A stretch of DNA of 64,000 nucleotides from Sebastes aleutianus. Its lineage: Eukaryota > Chordata > Actinopteri > Perciformes > Sebastidae. Where the stretch lies: contig CAKAKS010000072.1 in assembly GCA_916700875.1 (NCBI GenBank), positions 34,635,072 to 34,699,071 on the forward strand. The letters are read 5' to 3'. Shown in pieces: positions 22,825 through 36,700 of the stretch (positions within the stretch are counted from its first letter, which is position 1; each line of letters opens with the position of its first letter). The notes beneath the pieces were generated by a model. It searched no databases. It worked only from the letters and a program-made list of their open reading frames with translations, and was not told the origin of the DNA. A program made the translations under genes and the position numbers.

Positions 22825-25800
22825 AGCACACTTTGTGTATCTGTGTCTGTCAACACAGGAAAAACTAAATCATGTGGTCTGTCTTTGTATCTGGTTTCTG
22901 CTCATATCAGCTAGTTTGCTTCCTGTATATTTAACCCACTTCCTAAATTGTTCCCCATGATAAGGACTGAATGAATCAAGCTCAAAGTCTGACAGAAAAA
23001 CTTTATTATGACATCATGTACTGTATTTTTTTATGCCACTAATTGTTTTGTTTTTTCTCAATCCCTCTTCTCTCCAGTCCATTTTGCTGCTTGGGGCTGT
23101 GGCGTTGCTGTGTTTGGGCCTGGACCTCCTCTTCCTCCTCTTCTACTCATTCTGGCTTTGCTGCCGGCGGCGCAAGAGTGACGACTCCTCGCACTCCCAT
23201 ACGCACTCCCAGCAGCCCAGCGCCGACTGCTGCTGCACCGCCTGGTGCGTCATCATCGCCACGCTCGTCTGCAGGTGAGAGGTTATCCGTCTATACATGG
23301 ATAATGAAGTTGTGTGTATTCTTAAGTGTTTAACCCCCTTTTCCCCTGCAGCCGCTACAACAATATTAGTTTTATTAAGAAGGGTTGAGTGAGTAAAGGT
23401 TGATATATTTAATCATTCCACCCAATTAAAGGAATCGCCCTGTAGCCTTGAGTGGAGTTTGTAACTTTTCTCTGGGGATTGATGGGAGGCCTGGCTCTGT
23501 ATAATACAGCCTGCTGCTGTACAGCTGTATAAACCATATCACTAAAACTGCACAAGACAGATACTATGTTTTAGATATACTGTCGCAGAAAAAATTGTGA
23601 TAAACTATTTTGTTAATTTTATTGCCCCTGATATAATGATAATATACTGGCATTATACATTCATTGGAATTGGAATGTGAAAAAAATATTAAAATATTCT
23701 ATATAATTATTTAGTTGTTGTTGAATACTCAATTCTGATTGGTTAATCACGGCGTTCTGTTATTTCTGTATAGCAGACCGTAGCTATGGGCGCAGTTCTG
23801 ATGTCAGGCTCTGGCGGACCGTTTTTTATGTCAAGTTATTGATTTCTTCAGTAAGTAGCCGTGTAATAAGCGGAATAGTGTACAGCTAGCGGGTCATTGT
23901 TGCAAAGAAATCCCTTCAGGGCGATGAGAGACCCCACCGCTTCGCTTTCTTTCACAACAATGACCGGCTCGCTTTACACTATCCCTTACATAAAACATAA
24001 ATAAAATAAAACCACACAACCAAAAACAATAAATAAAACAGACCCCTAGGCTCTGTTAAAAAAAAATGTGCAATGTCTGCTCAATGCCCAAGACTTATAA
24101 TGGTAGGTAAATCCTGCTGTTTATTCCAGCATCATGTTGACTAAAATGTTGGTGACATTTTGATGTAAACAAACATGCATGTAAACACAACAGGCAATAT
24201 CGAGGTCAGCAAAAACGATTGAGGTCATGTCCATATATTGTTCGATAAGTCGATAACGTAATTATCGTCACAGGCCTAATTGTGTGTACTCATGGTACGG
24301 TCAATTTCCTTGCATTAATTATAGTTATGTTTCCTTCCAACTGTTTTATGCACATTTTAAATGTGCACATAAGAAACTGTGGGGAAATGCCAGAAATGCC
24401 AAAAAAAGTTAATATCTCAAAAAAGCTTTTTTATGATTGGCTAAGCTTGAAAAGTTACAAAAGAAGCTGATGGGAACAGCCTGCTTCTTCTGCTGCAGAC
24501 AAATCATTCACTTTAGTGTACATGCTTCCACTCCACCAATAAGCCCAAAAGATAGAAGAAAATAAATAACGGGAGTGTCAAGGATGCACATTCCCAGGTT
24601 CGAGTCCAAACAGGGGCCATTGTTGCATGTCACTCCTGTCTGTATCACCGTAGGCTGCATCGTAAAGCTGGATTATAACAGAAAAAAATCCATTCTTGAA
24701 AAGGAAATGCCATCCTAGTTTGGAAACAACAATGAAATGCCATGATATATAAGAGATACTGGCGCTCAGTTATTTGCCCCATCTTGCTTTGTCCTCTAAT
24801 TCATGGAAACATGCACTGATTCACATTTTATTATGCAGATATTTCAGACACCTGCTCAAAACATTTTAAAGGTAGGGTTGGTAATGTTCTTCAAAAACAT
24901 TTTCGTTATATTAGTTGAAATTCTCATTACATCCCGACAGCAATCAATGAATCAAATACTCAGACAAAAAAAATAAAAAATCCGGTATCTGTGGCTGTCG
25001 CAGGACTGTAATAAACCCGTCCAATCATTTAATTCAACCCGAATTAAATGATTGGACGGGCTACCTGCCTGACTATCTACCTGTCTTCCTGCGTGCACTC
25101 TGCCCGTGCCCTCATTGCGCATCATTGAAGTCTTCCACGAGCTGCTAGCTTGACAGCTGTGAGTACTAACAGTAGCCATGTTTGTTGTGGCTTTGGAGGG
25201 AGGCCTGAAGCGACGGACTGTCAGTGTTGCAGACTTTCTCGCTAGATTTAGGGACTTTCGGAGCTAGTGCTGCTAGCTACTTTCATTGGAAAAGAGTTGG
25301 CAACATTTTCGGTTGATTCTTTGTTTTAATCTAGCGTACTCTTGCTAGTTTCTCAACATTACCAACCCTAGCTTTAATGGAAACATAACTAGTGTGCCTG
25401 ACTGACGGTAAACTGCGTATTGCAGTTGTGGTGTGAAATCATTATATCTTTAATTCAGTAAAAAAGGAGATGTGCTCTTCTGTGAGTTTAGAGAGAATAA
25501 GGGATGATAAACAGAAGTAGAGGGAGGGCAGTCTGAGGAAACCCTTTAAAAACTGTTTGATAATGTAAAAAATAAATTGCAATCAAGCAGAAAACACGGC
25601 TGCTTTTCCCTCTTCTTGCCAAGCCAACATTTCGGAGATACAAGCTTTTCACTGAACAGCAGTGATATGTACTGTACATAATGGCTGTAAATCTACCTAC
25701 ATTGTCGAAGCAAAAAAAGCCAATGAATTGTTGCTGGGAGCCAGACAGGTGGTTACACTCCACTGTTTCTGTTTATCTGACTCTGAAGGCTGTGTACACT

Positions 25801-26122
25801 CTGAGATCGTTCACCCAATCGACCCAGCAGCAGGGTAGACAGTATTCCCACCACAGATACTGGGCTGTGTGGACTCTGCTCTTCCCAGCACACACAAACA
25901 TACAAACTATTCCTCTTTCATTTACTCCCTCATCACTTGTCTACTCCCCCACTCCAGACACTTTCTCCCCCTCTCCCCCTTTTCTTCATCTCTGTTAGTC
26001 CCCCTCCGTTATTTATTATTTCTCTCTGATCGGCCTTCTCCCTGGCCTAGAAAGGTTGCCATGGAGACAGAAGCAGATTTGATGCAGAGACGAGAAATGA
26101 ATTATACAGTCAGGGGGAGCTA

Positions 26123-26176
<54 letters not shown>

Positions 26177-26269
26177 CGCGTGACTCAGTGCTGAAAAGTG
26201 TTTTTTTGCAGCTTTTTAATATTTTATGATTAGCTATGATATTTCTTATTGAATATTTGATATGGATCT

Positions 26270-26308
<39 letters not shown>

Positions 26309-27728
26309 GGTGTGCTCATGCGATTCTTTGTCCACCATTTAATATGACATCATTCTCTATTTTTGGCACAACACTAACCACATGTGGACTTCCTCCATTT
26401 GTGTGCAGATGCTGTGTCTTGTATTAGGTTGTTTATCATTGTGCTACTTACACATGGTGCTGAAAGGATTAGTTGATATATGGATTATTCAATCAACAGA
26501 AAATGTATTTAAAAAAATAATTATCAATGCATTTTTAAGTCAGTTATTAAGACAGAATCCCAAACATTTGCTGGTTCCAGTTTCTGAAGAATACATTGAA
26601 TATCTTTGGGTTTTAGATTGTTGTCACTTTGGGCTCTGGAAATCTATGATGGGCGTTTTTCTCTATTTGTTCTATTTGTCTATTGTTTTTTTGCAACCAG
26701 AAGGGTGGAGCTACAACCCAACGCTGAAATGTTAGCGAGTTTGCCCACTGGTCTGTATGTTATCAACTGTTTACACGGAATAGCAGTTCATGTATTCAGG
26801 ATGTCAGCACTGAGAATAAAATAAGACGTGATTTAGCTGTACCACTAATTGGATGCATTTATTTTGGATTCCGGTGAATCAGTTTGGTTTGGACTTGAAC
26901 TCATCATGGACCCAATTCTGACTGACTACATTTACTGTCTCGTCTACTGAGCTGAGGTCCAGCTGCGTGCCTTTTAGTGTGCTCATTTAGGCACGGCAAA
27001 GCATTTTTAGCATTATGATGTCAGTCCATTTCAGCTGAAAATGGACTGAATCAGACACTAAAGTTAGCCTCACTCAGAACAGGCTGCTGTTTCTCAAACA
27101 AAGAATGATCTCTTAGTGACGTATGTGTTTTTCTATGTGGGAGCTTTTTTTAATCAGAGCCAAGCTGGCCAATGTTTGCTGTCAATTGCTTGACTTCTGA
27201 ACTTTTGCCCCTCCTTTTATGTCTCATAACCTAAACTGCTGGTTAATAAAGTCATGAAATCCCCTGATAGGGGCAGCAGGTATTAAAGCAGCAAGATAAA
27301 CCCCATGGAGAGAGAAAGGAGAGGATGAGTAAACAGGAGTGATGATTTAGTGTTAGAAAACTGAGATGACATGGAGGGTGGAGTAAGATGGTGGGAGGCC
27401 GGAATGGGTGGGGAAATGGACAGAGAAGATACTTACATTAACAAAGTACATTAATATGCCTCCATGCCTTTATTCATCTTCTCTTGTCAAGTCTGCTTCC
27501 CTCTTTTATTTGTTGTTTTATGTACACATAAAGTCCATCGTAAAGCTCTGAAACACACACACACACACACTCACACAAAGGCGTGTGTGTAAACCAGCTG
27601 TAACACGGGGCTACTCAAGATCTAATGGGCTAGAATGAATTGCCTTAACAATGGCCGTAAATTCCCCTCTACAAATCTGTCGGTTGTTAGTGTGCAGACA
27701 GAGACATCATCAATACAAAGAGTGCAGT

Positions 27729-27766
<38 letters not shown>

Positions 27767-30700
27767 CACACATACAGTATACAAAGAGAAAAGCGGGTGA
27801 GTGTGAAAATAAGAGCATAATGAGGAGGGGCTGTGTGGGGAAAGAGGGTTAGATGTGAAGAATTAGAGAGTAGAGAGGGGATTTCTTTGGTGGTGGTGGT
27901 GGTGGTGTTGCGTGGGCGAGGGGTTAGTTGTGGTGTGAACATGTTTAAGGAGTACAAGGCTTTTTGAAGAAAGGGTGTTGGGGCCAGGAACCTCAGATAT
28001 TGTAACATGTGTCATGTGTGAATGTGGATGCAGAGCTGCAGAAGGATCATATTATGTGCGGTCTGGTGACCCAATTATTGTGTAGAGTCTGTGTGTGTGC
28101 GTGTACGTGCTTGTGTGTGAATCATTCCTGGTAGTCCTGTGCCTGCCCAAGGCCTTAGGGTGACACCAAATCACAGTACAAAGAGCTCAGCGTCGCCTGT
28201 TGGTGGTTAACAGAGGAACTGCACTTAATAACTTCACCTTCTTTGCTTGAGTTTTGTTGTGTGTATGATTGAACTCATTCATTCATATTCATTAATGGTT
28301 GAGTAAAGCTGCCTTCACATGATAAGAAATTTGCTCTTCACTCACCGCAGAGCCTTGCAGAGGCAGCAGGTAAAATATCTCCCCCAAAAAGAGCGCAAGG
28401 AACGCAATTCACTGTTTCTAGGCAACAGTTGCAGCTGTTCTCATTGGTTGCGCTTTGAAAAGTCAGCAGCAACCAAGGTCAAAGTTGAAATAATTAGAAC
28501 GTTGATCGCAGTGCTCGGTGGCGATTTCGAGCAGTGCACCATGCCAAGGTTAGCGCTTCTGCCAGGCGGGCAAAACCGCTCTCCTCATAGGAAAACAATG
28601 GCACAGCCAGCGCAGAGTGATTTTTCTGTTGACCATGTAGAGACGGTTCTAGTCATTGTGTTAACACTTGGCACTTCCTGTTTTCTGCCCTCCCAGCGCT
28701 GGCATTGCTGTAGGATTCTACGGAAATGGGGAGTCCAGTGATGGAGCTAATCGTTTGGCGTACTCCCTCCGTCATGCCAACCGCACCGTGTCCGGGGTGG
28801 AGAAACTGGTGAGTTACCTGCTGTATCCCCTACACCTATTTCTCATGATCCAATACAAAACTAATAAAGAATAAAACAACACACTTAGGTCATGTGTATG
28901 CATGTTTCTATATTATTATTTGCATGCTAGGTAATGTTATGTACATGCACAGTATACCATGAATACATTTTAAGGTTAATTGGAACTATATCTGTATATG
29001 TATCCATGTTCTTTTCTGTCAACATGAACTAATAAAAAGTTCACCAAAAAAAGAATAAAACATGTGATTGGTGGCAGTTTTAAGGTTAATTTCTCTTTCC
29101 CAGGTGTCAGACAGCGCCCTAGCCTTAAACCAGACAGTGGAGGAGAGCTTGGTCCAGTTGGAGACGGCCTTCCAGGACCAGACAGACTATGTGTCCATTG
29201 TCCAAAAGCTGCAGGGACAGCTGGACGAGCTGGTGAGGCTGATGGTGGATATTCCCTTCTGGTCCAATACGGACATTTCCCTGGAGGACTTGGCCCGCAA
29301 GACGGAGACTTTTGATTTTTACAGGTCAGTACTGATATGTGTTTTGTAATGCAAAAAGTATTTGCCGGATCAAAACTGATCTGTGCAGAGGGAATCAACA
29401 AAGTTATGGTATGATGTTTTTACATTACAAATATTCCTCTCAGACTGGCTGGAGGGTGCAAGTTAATACCATTAAAATTAAAACCACTCTGGCCTGACCA
29501 TAACGCTGTTAACCAACCATGGCAACAATGCTGAAAGTGAATAAACTAATGGCCACTTTATGTTTTATAACCTTGTGATTCTGAGTTCAAAACCTTTAAG
29601 AAAAATTAGCTAGTTATGTCACGTCTGGAGTAAGCAGGATAACAAGGGATAAGACCTTAATGCAGACTACTACGCAGACGGATACAGTTCAGAGCTTTAT
29701 TGGAAAACTAGGAGAAGGGTACAAGAGCTTACAGAATCATGAGCAGGCGACACCGGGAAGCCGTCCATACAGGCAAACAAAGCCGACGAGGGGCAGGAAA
29801 GGGAATCCAAAGTCCAAATGCAGAGGTTGAAACCAGGGAGGCAGTCCAAACAGGCAAACAAATCCAAAAAGGGTTATGTAGAGAATCAAAGGTCCGCGGC
29901 TGTAGTCAATAGTAAAAAAAACAAATTACGTCCTATGTCTTTACCTAATCACTTTTCCTTCCTACCTCGATGGAAAACCGCATGAAATGGAAACATGTGA
30001 AGGAGAATTCTGTGCAGCAGGTTTTCGCCCGTCCGCGCACATCCAAATTTGTATAACTATGCAGACATGGATGGGTGGCGAAAATGGAGAACTTTAAGGA
30101 GCTTTAAGAATGTTGGTTTGCCGCGATGAGAAACCCGCATGGACTATATGAGATACAAAAGTTTCCTTGTCCGGATTTCACATCAGCTCATGTCCGTGCG
30201 GCCATCCTTGCGGAAAGTATAACCGAAGCTTTAGGAAAAGACAACAACCGCGGTGCTCAGAGAATCCGACTGCACTTGCTATGGTGGATTTATTTATTAA
30301 TTTAAAGGGAAACTGGCGATTATCAGCCGGCTCTCTGTGTCACGAATGACAAAAGACTGCCGGATAGATGACGCGAAACGACCGCCGGACTTTTGCCGAT
30401 GGGGGGCTCCAGGCGCCGTTATCTGCATGTACTGACCCCCGCTGCAGTATCACAGAGCCGGTTGAAAATCAGCAAAGTTTCCCTTTAAAGCAACTTTATT
30501 TACAACACATAGAAAATGAGTCAAGTTCAAGTAAGGATTCCTGTCAAACACTGTCCTCCTAAGAAAGATGTTTTCAATTTATCCATAGTATACAATTAAA
30601 CAGCAACGGCTATGTTACTGATGACCAAATGATGCGTCGCTTTAAATGTTGCTGCTGCAAGGAATTGTGGGACAGCATTATCTCCTTTCCTACTTTCATA

Positions 30701-33700
30701 AAGGATGGTCTATGCTTAAGGATTGGGGAACAAGAAATGTAGCTGGAGGGAAGGGACAGAGAGACAAAGTGTGACAAGTGAACTGATTGACCCTGGTATA
30801 TGTTAAAGGATTAATTAGCTCACCTTCTACGTTGTGGCTGATGTGTTTTGCTTCTGTGTGTTGTGTAATATCTTTTATGAAACACTGTGGTAAATGTGTT
30901 TTGTTTACAGGTGGCTGGGGTACCTTAGCCTGCTGCTGTTTGATGTGCTCATTTGTCTTCTGGTGCTCTTCGGCCTGATACGCAACTCTAGAGGCACTCT
31001 GATTGGGTAAGCTGCTACACATCATACCCCAAGAGTCGCTCCTATTGGACGAGCCAAATCCTCCCTACACTCTGTGTCTGTTAAAACAGTGAAATGCATG
31101 TCATGTTGTTAAGCTAAAACTTGACTTTAAAAATCTTTTGTGTCCTTCAGAGTGTGTCTGCTGGGTGTTTTGACTCTGATAATCAGCTGGGGGTCTCTCG
31201 GCATGGAACTGGCTGTCGCTGCTGTAAGTGTAACCATGGCAACACCGCCGAGCTCTCTGGCTCTGCAATGATGTAATCTTTTTTTTTTTCCTCACCGCTC
31301 GAGCGAGTGTGTTGAGCGTGGATGTTACTGTAGCCTGATGTGTCATGTGTGCTTACCCTCTTACAGTCAGCCAGCGACTTCTGCGTTTCCCCGGATACCT
31401 ACGTCACCAGGGTAACCGAGGAAAACGCTGTCATCAACCAAGGTATGCAGACAAGAAACTGCAGAACCAGGGAACTGGTAGCAGCCGTTTTTAAGGTTTT
31501 TGTGCGTGAAGACACTTCCAAGACTTTTAGGCTTGTGAATCGTAAAAAAAATATGTTCATTTGTTGTGAGCACTTCAACCAAAGACTATTTTTTCCTTAT
31601 CCGATTGTTTTATTTGAGTATTTTTAGATGCTTGAAGAGATGAAACAATCCAGTATTTCATTAGAAAAAAGATTTCTGCATACCATTCCCATTTCATAAC
31701 TGCTCATATTTATGACAACAGGGGATGACTGAGGCTTTCCACTGCTGTAGAAAGACAATACATTTTATAATTAGTAGTGTTAATTATAAGGCTGGAAATT
31801 GAAAAAGGAAGGAAGAAAAGATAATTTGGTCTGCTGCTCATAGGCAGATACTGTGTGTTGACAAATAAGCAGAAACATCTTGAATAGACTTCAGTATTCA
31901 CAATGACAGTTGAGTCTCACCCTGACATGTTGCTGCTATTTTAAGACGCTAGTGTGTGTGTTTATGTGTGTATCTAAGGGGATTGTGTTTGACTGACACT
32001 CTCGGTATCTAAAAGCTCTTACTCTCTCTCTGCTGACTGCAATGCATCAGCAACCCTACACACTTCCCCTTTCCACACCACTAGCTCTTCCTCCTGTCTG
32101 TCCCGAAAGTAAAAAAAAAAAATCTTCAGAGCACATTTCGGCTTTTTCACTTAGGATCATTATCTGATTTGTTCTCTCTCTTCATCCTTTTATATCCCTC
32201 TTTACCTCTCGATTGCTCCCTTTCTTCCTCTCCCTCCCTCATTTCCCTCTTTGCACTCATCTAATGAGTTCTGTTGTCTGTCAGTTGTTTCCGCTCTGTA
32301 GAGCACAGATGTTGCCTCTGTAACACACACATATAACACATACACACACACACAGACACACACACAGACACACACAGATTTATGCCTGAGTAATACCGCT
32401 AACAAGCCTCCATAGAGAGATTCTGGGCTTAGAAATTCTTGATACATACAGTGATGGAGTTTGCCTTTCGTTCATTAAACTGTATATTTTAAATGTATGT
32501 ATTATTATTCTATTGATGTGTATGTAATGGTTCATTCCCAGATATCCTGCAGTATTACCTGAGGTGCAGCCCTGGCCAAATTAACCCCTTCCAGCAGGTA
32601 ACTTCATCCTCTTGTTGGAGTTATTCTTTTGATTCTTGCCTTTTTATACAATACATTTCCTTCATTTCATGTGATTTACCTGCTTAAAGGTACTATGTAG
32701 CATTGTCAGTTGATGTTTATAAACACGCAGCATTCAATGTTGGCCCCTCCTCAGTTCAGATCAAGTTTATTGTTATATACATTAAAAAAAGTACAGTTGT
32801 ACATTCACATGCAATGACATGCATGTGCCCTAGCTCTTTCATCCCTTAAAAACGATATATAATAAGAATAAATAAGAGGCAACAACAATAATAACAAATC
32901 CTACAATAATAGATAAGTAATAAACAAATCACTGTGGGTAAAGTGTTGGTGCATTATTTGAAGAGAGGGCGGTGGCGGTCAAGCGAGCTGGAAAGAGTGA
33001 ATGAAGAGAGGGAGCGGTGTTAGTGAGAACAAAGCAGTGAATCAGAGAAATAAAATAATATTTTCTGATTGTTTCACGGCAGTTGCAATCCAAAGCGTAA
33101 ATAAACACTACCACACCTCCGCACAACCCTGTGCGAAGGCGCCAGATTTTCAGCATAAAGTAGTGCAAAAACTAACAGCGCTAATTCTTCCTGCCCCGTC
33201 GTCCGCCATGTTTGTTTACACTAAAGTTTGATTGCGACAGATTCTCCGAGATGACCAGTTTTAAGAGTCGGGACTCTTGTTGTTCGTGAATGGAGTCTGT
33301 TAGTGTGTGGTGTGCTGTTTTGGCCAAATCGTTGCTCTCTACACACTATAGGAACAAAAGTGTTAAATTTAACACAACATGTTGTTATATGTCGGGTCTC
33401 TCACATTTTCAACATCTGTTAAGATTTGAAAAATCTTTGAGTGTGGGCCAGACTTAAGGGTGCCTTGTGCCTTGGTATCAGAAGCCGAGGGGCGTGACAA
33501 AGCAGCGTCATTTGGCAGCCTGAACGGGCTGCACACCCTGCGCACTATATTATTGTCTGGAGGTTACACCCCCACATGTTGCCCAAAGGCTGTTTGCTGA
33601 TGCCCAGAAACTTCCCGAACACAGCAAAATAATAAAAAAAGAGAAAATACAGGCAGAGGGCTGCAGAGTCTCTGTAGATACAGACACCACCACACACTTC

Positions 33701-36700
33701 TAGTGGGTCAACAATGATGATTGAGAGGGATTATTTTTGTATCAATGTATACATTGTTTTTTAGGAAAGTGCTGCATGTTATACCTTTTAAACCTGTAAA
33801 GCAATCAAATAACCAAAAGATGTATGTTTGTGTGTGTTTTTTGTTTGTGTCTCTGTATGTTTTTATAGAGGCTGTCAGGGAGTCACAAAGCATTGGTGGA
33901 GATGCAGGATGACGTGGCAGAGCTACTGAGATCAGCGACACGTGATTATGCCAACACCAAGGTGTGTGTGTGTGTGTGCAATGATCTGTAGGTCTTGATT
34001 TGCACGGATGAGTGGATTTGCGTCAGTTGGAGCGTAACGAAAGTTGCAGTTACAAAAGTGCCACGTGTTTTATCTGGTGTGTGAGGATTTACACGAAGGT
34101 GGATGTCTATATTTGAGCGCACATGTGTAACCTTTGCTTCTTGTGTGCAGGGGAGTCTGGAGCAAATCCAGTCCGTGCTGAACTCCACTGAGGTTGGTCT
34201 TCACCAGCTGACTGCTCTGGTCGACTGTCGCAGCCTACACATGGTGAGTCACGTTGTGTGTTAGAAGAGAAAAATTCCTCACATCCCGGACTTTCTTAAC
34301 AACTCTCTCCTCTCCTCTCCATGCAGGACTACGTTCAGGCATTGACTGGGCTGTGTTATGACGGCGTGGAAGGCGTCATCTACCTGGTTCTCTTCTCCTT
34401 TGTCACTGCTCTGATGTTCTCCTCCATTGTTTGCAGCGTGCCACATACCTGGCCTGGCAAGAGGTAACACACACACATACAGTCTCTCTCACAAACACAC
34501 ACCAGACTCGCACATTCCTATCTCTTCAGTTAATCTGTACACTAACAGCTAACATGTTACTAGTTCTAACTTGTTTAACTAAGTTCATCTTATGACCTGA
34601 AAACGGTGGAAAGACCCATAAAGAATCTACTCCATGCATGTCATTCTTTAAGTGTTTTTTGCCTCCTGAGCTGTTGTATCCTCCCGTACGTCTCCCTGCT
34701 TGTCTTTGCATCCATCCAGTTTTCTCTGCAAGTTTATTTTATTTGTTTGCCGTCAGCACTGCCAGTCTGGCTGATTGTTTGTTTCTATGTTTGTACTTAT
34801 CTCTCATTTTCTTTTCTTCACTCGGAGCACCAGTGTTGTGTTAGATTGTGTATCACCACTTTTTTTTTTTTTTTTTCCTGTGCCCCACTTCCTCCTTCTG
34901 TTCCGTCCCTTCCTCCTCTCCCCCTGTCCTGATTTGGAAATGCTTTGGGCTTCAGCGAATGATGGTGGATATCAAGGGAATTAAACGGTCCGATAAAACG
35001 GCCCGTTCAAGTAGCCATTCAAACAAACAAATGATTATTTGGTAAAATTAGTGCAACGAGCTCTAGACTATACATGCAGGTTTCACTCTGGTGAACGATT
35101 TGTATTATGAAGCACAGCTGTGCCACAACAGCGATGTTTTTATGCTTGTTTGTTGGGTGTGAATATTACCAGCAATGCTAATGCATGGCCCAGCAGGTAT
35201 TTAACAATAATCCATAATGTCCCAGAAGAAGAACTGCTCATGGGGTTGGTTGCATATTAGACTGACTGTGCTGCAACTGCTGAGTCTGTTTGATGGGCTG
35301 AGCTCTTTTTTGGTTGCCTGAGTGAAACACCTCCATCTGGTGGCCAGTTAATGCAGTAGCTGCTGTTGTGCCTCATGTCTCTGTTAAAGCTGGAGTAGGC
35401 AGATTGGAGCAAATATGATTAAAACAAGTTATTTGCATAAAACTATATCACTATATCCTGACAGTAGTGCATGAGACAAGTAATCTGAAAAAAATCATGT
35501 GCCTCTGTGTCCTCCGGTGCTCCTAATGACATCTGCAAGATTTCATAGACCGGAGGAAAACAACCAATCAGAGCTGGAGTCTGCTGTCTCTGAGCAGATA
35601 CCAATCACTCACGAACTCAGATCAAACGGTCAAACTAGGCAGCGCTGATCAAATATGAATCAATATTGTGTTACTGTAATGACTAAATCTAGTATAAAAT
35701 GTTTTCAGAAACATCTTGTAGTCTACTGTTTAGCTGTAAATGTTGAGATCAGATGAAGAAATACCAAGCACCGCCCACCAGCCGAAACAAACTTTCTCAT
35801 TTTACAGCTAAACAGTACACTACAAGATGTTTCTGAAACATTTGAGTCGAGAAATAGGCATTACAGTAACTGAATATTGATTCATATTTGGTCAGCGCTG
35901 CCTAGTTTGACCGTTTGATCGGAGTTCGCAAGTTATTGACAGCTGTCTCCGTTGAATGAACAGCCAATAGGAACGCTTCTCTCTCTGAAATGACCTGTGA
36001 TTGGTCAAAGTCTCCCGTCACGGGCTAGATTTTCTAAAGCCTGAAAACAGAGCCATGAGGAGGTGCAGAAGTCTAGTTTTCTCTCAGAACACTTGAATTA
36101 CAATATGCTGAAAGGTTATTGTGGAATTTTTGCCCAGTGATGCCAAACATATTCTGCCTACTGCAGGTTTAACATACTGTAGGGCTCTGCTGGATATGTT
36201 CTTCATACAGCTCCCTCCCTCTTTACTATGAAACATTACCAGCCTGATGATATGATGGTATAGACTTCCCAAAAAACAACAAAGTACACATGTACATGTA
36301 TTTTGTGGTTGACCACGCCAGCACATTTCTGTAGCCAGAGATCCAACTTCCAAATCAGCACATATCTTATTTGATGCCTCATTCTGTTACGTTGCTGGCC
36401 GTTTTACATTTTTGACCATTTTATGTCTGAAAATGGTTTGCCCCAACCAGCCATGTTATCTCTTTTTTTTCCTGATGTTTTTTTTTATTTTTTTTATCTT
36501 TAAGTTTCATGGAGCACTTAGTGATGCATGAAGTACTTTAAAGAAAATGGATTTTTTGAAATTTGGACAATTTGAAATGGACGGTAATTGTCAGGAGCGA
36601 ATCCTCTATGTCAATAGAGTATGAGTGCATGAAGAAAATGACTGCATGTTTCTACGTATTAAGAGTAAAATCGAAGAGTCTGCTATCTTTAATATTATGT

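Noticed and set aside
24590..24660. tRNA gene
   Set aside because: Only a B-box-like 'ggttcgagtcc' is present; no A-box, anticodon arm or acceptor pairing upstream.
34848..35045. Possible extra ttyh3 exon ending 'gatatcaag'
   Set aside because: Exons 11 and 12 join in phase without it and the joined protein matches the family; no donor follows at the right place.
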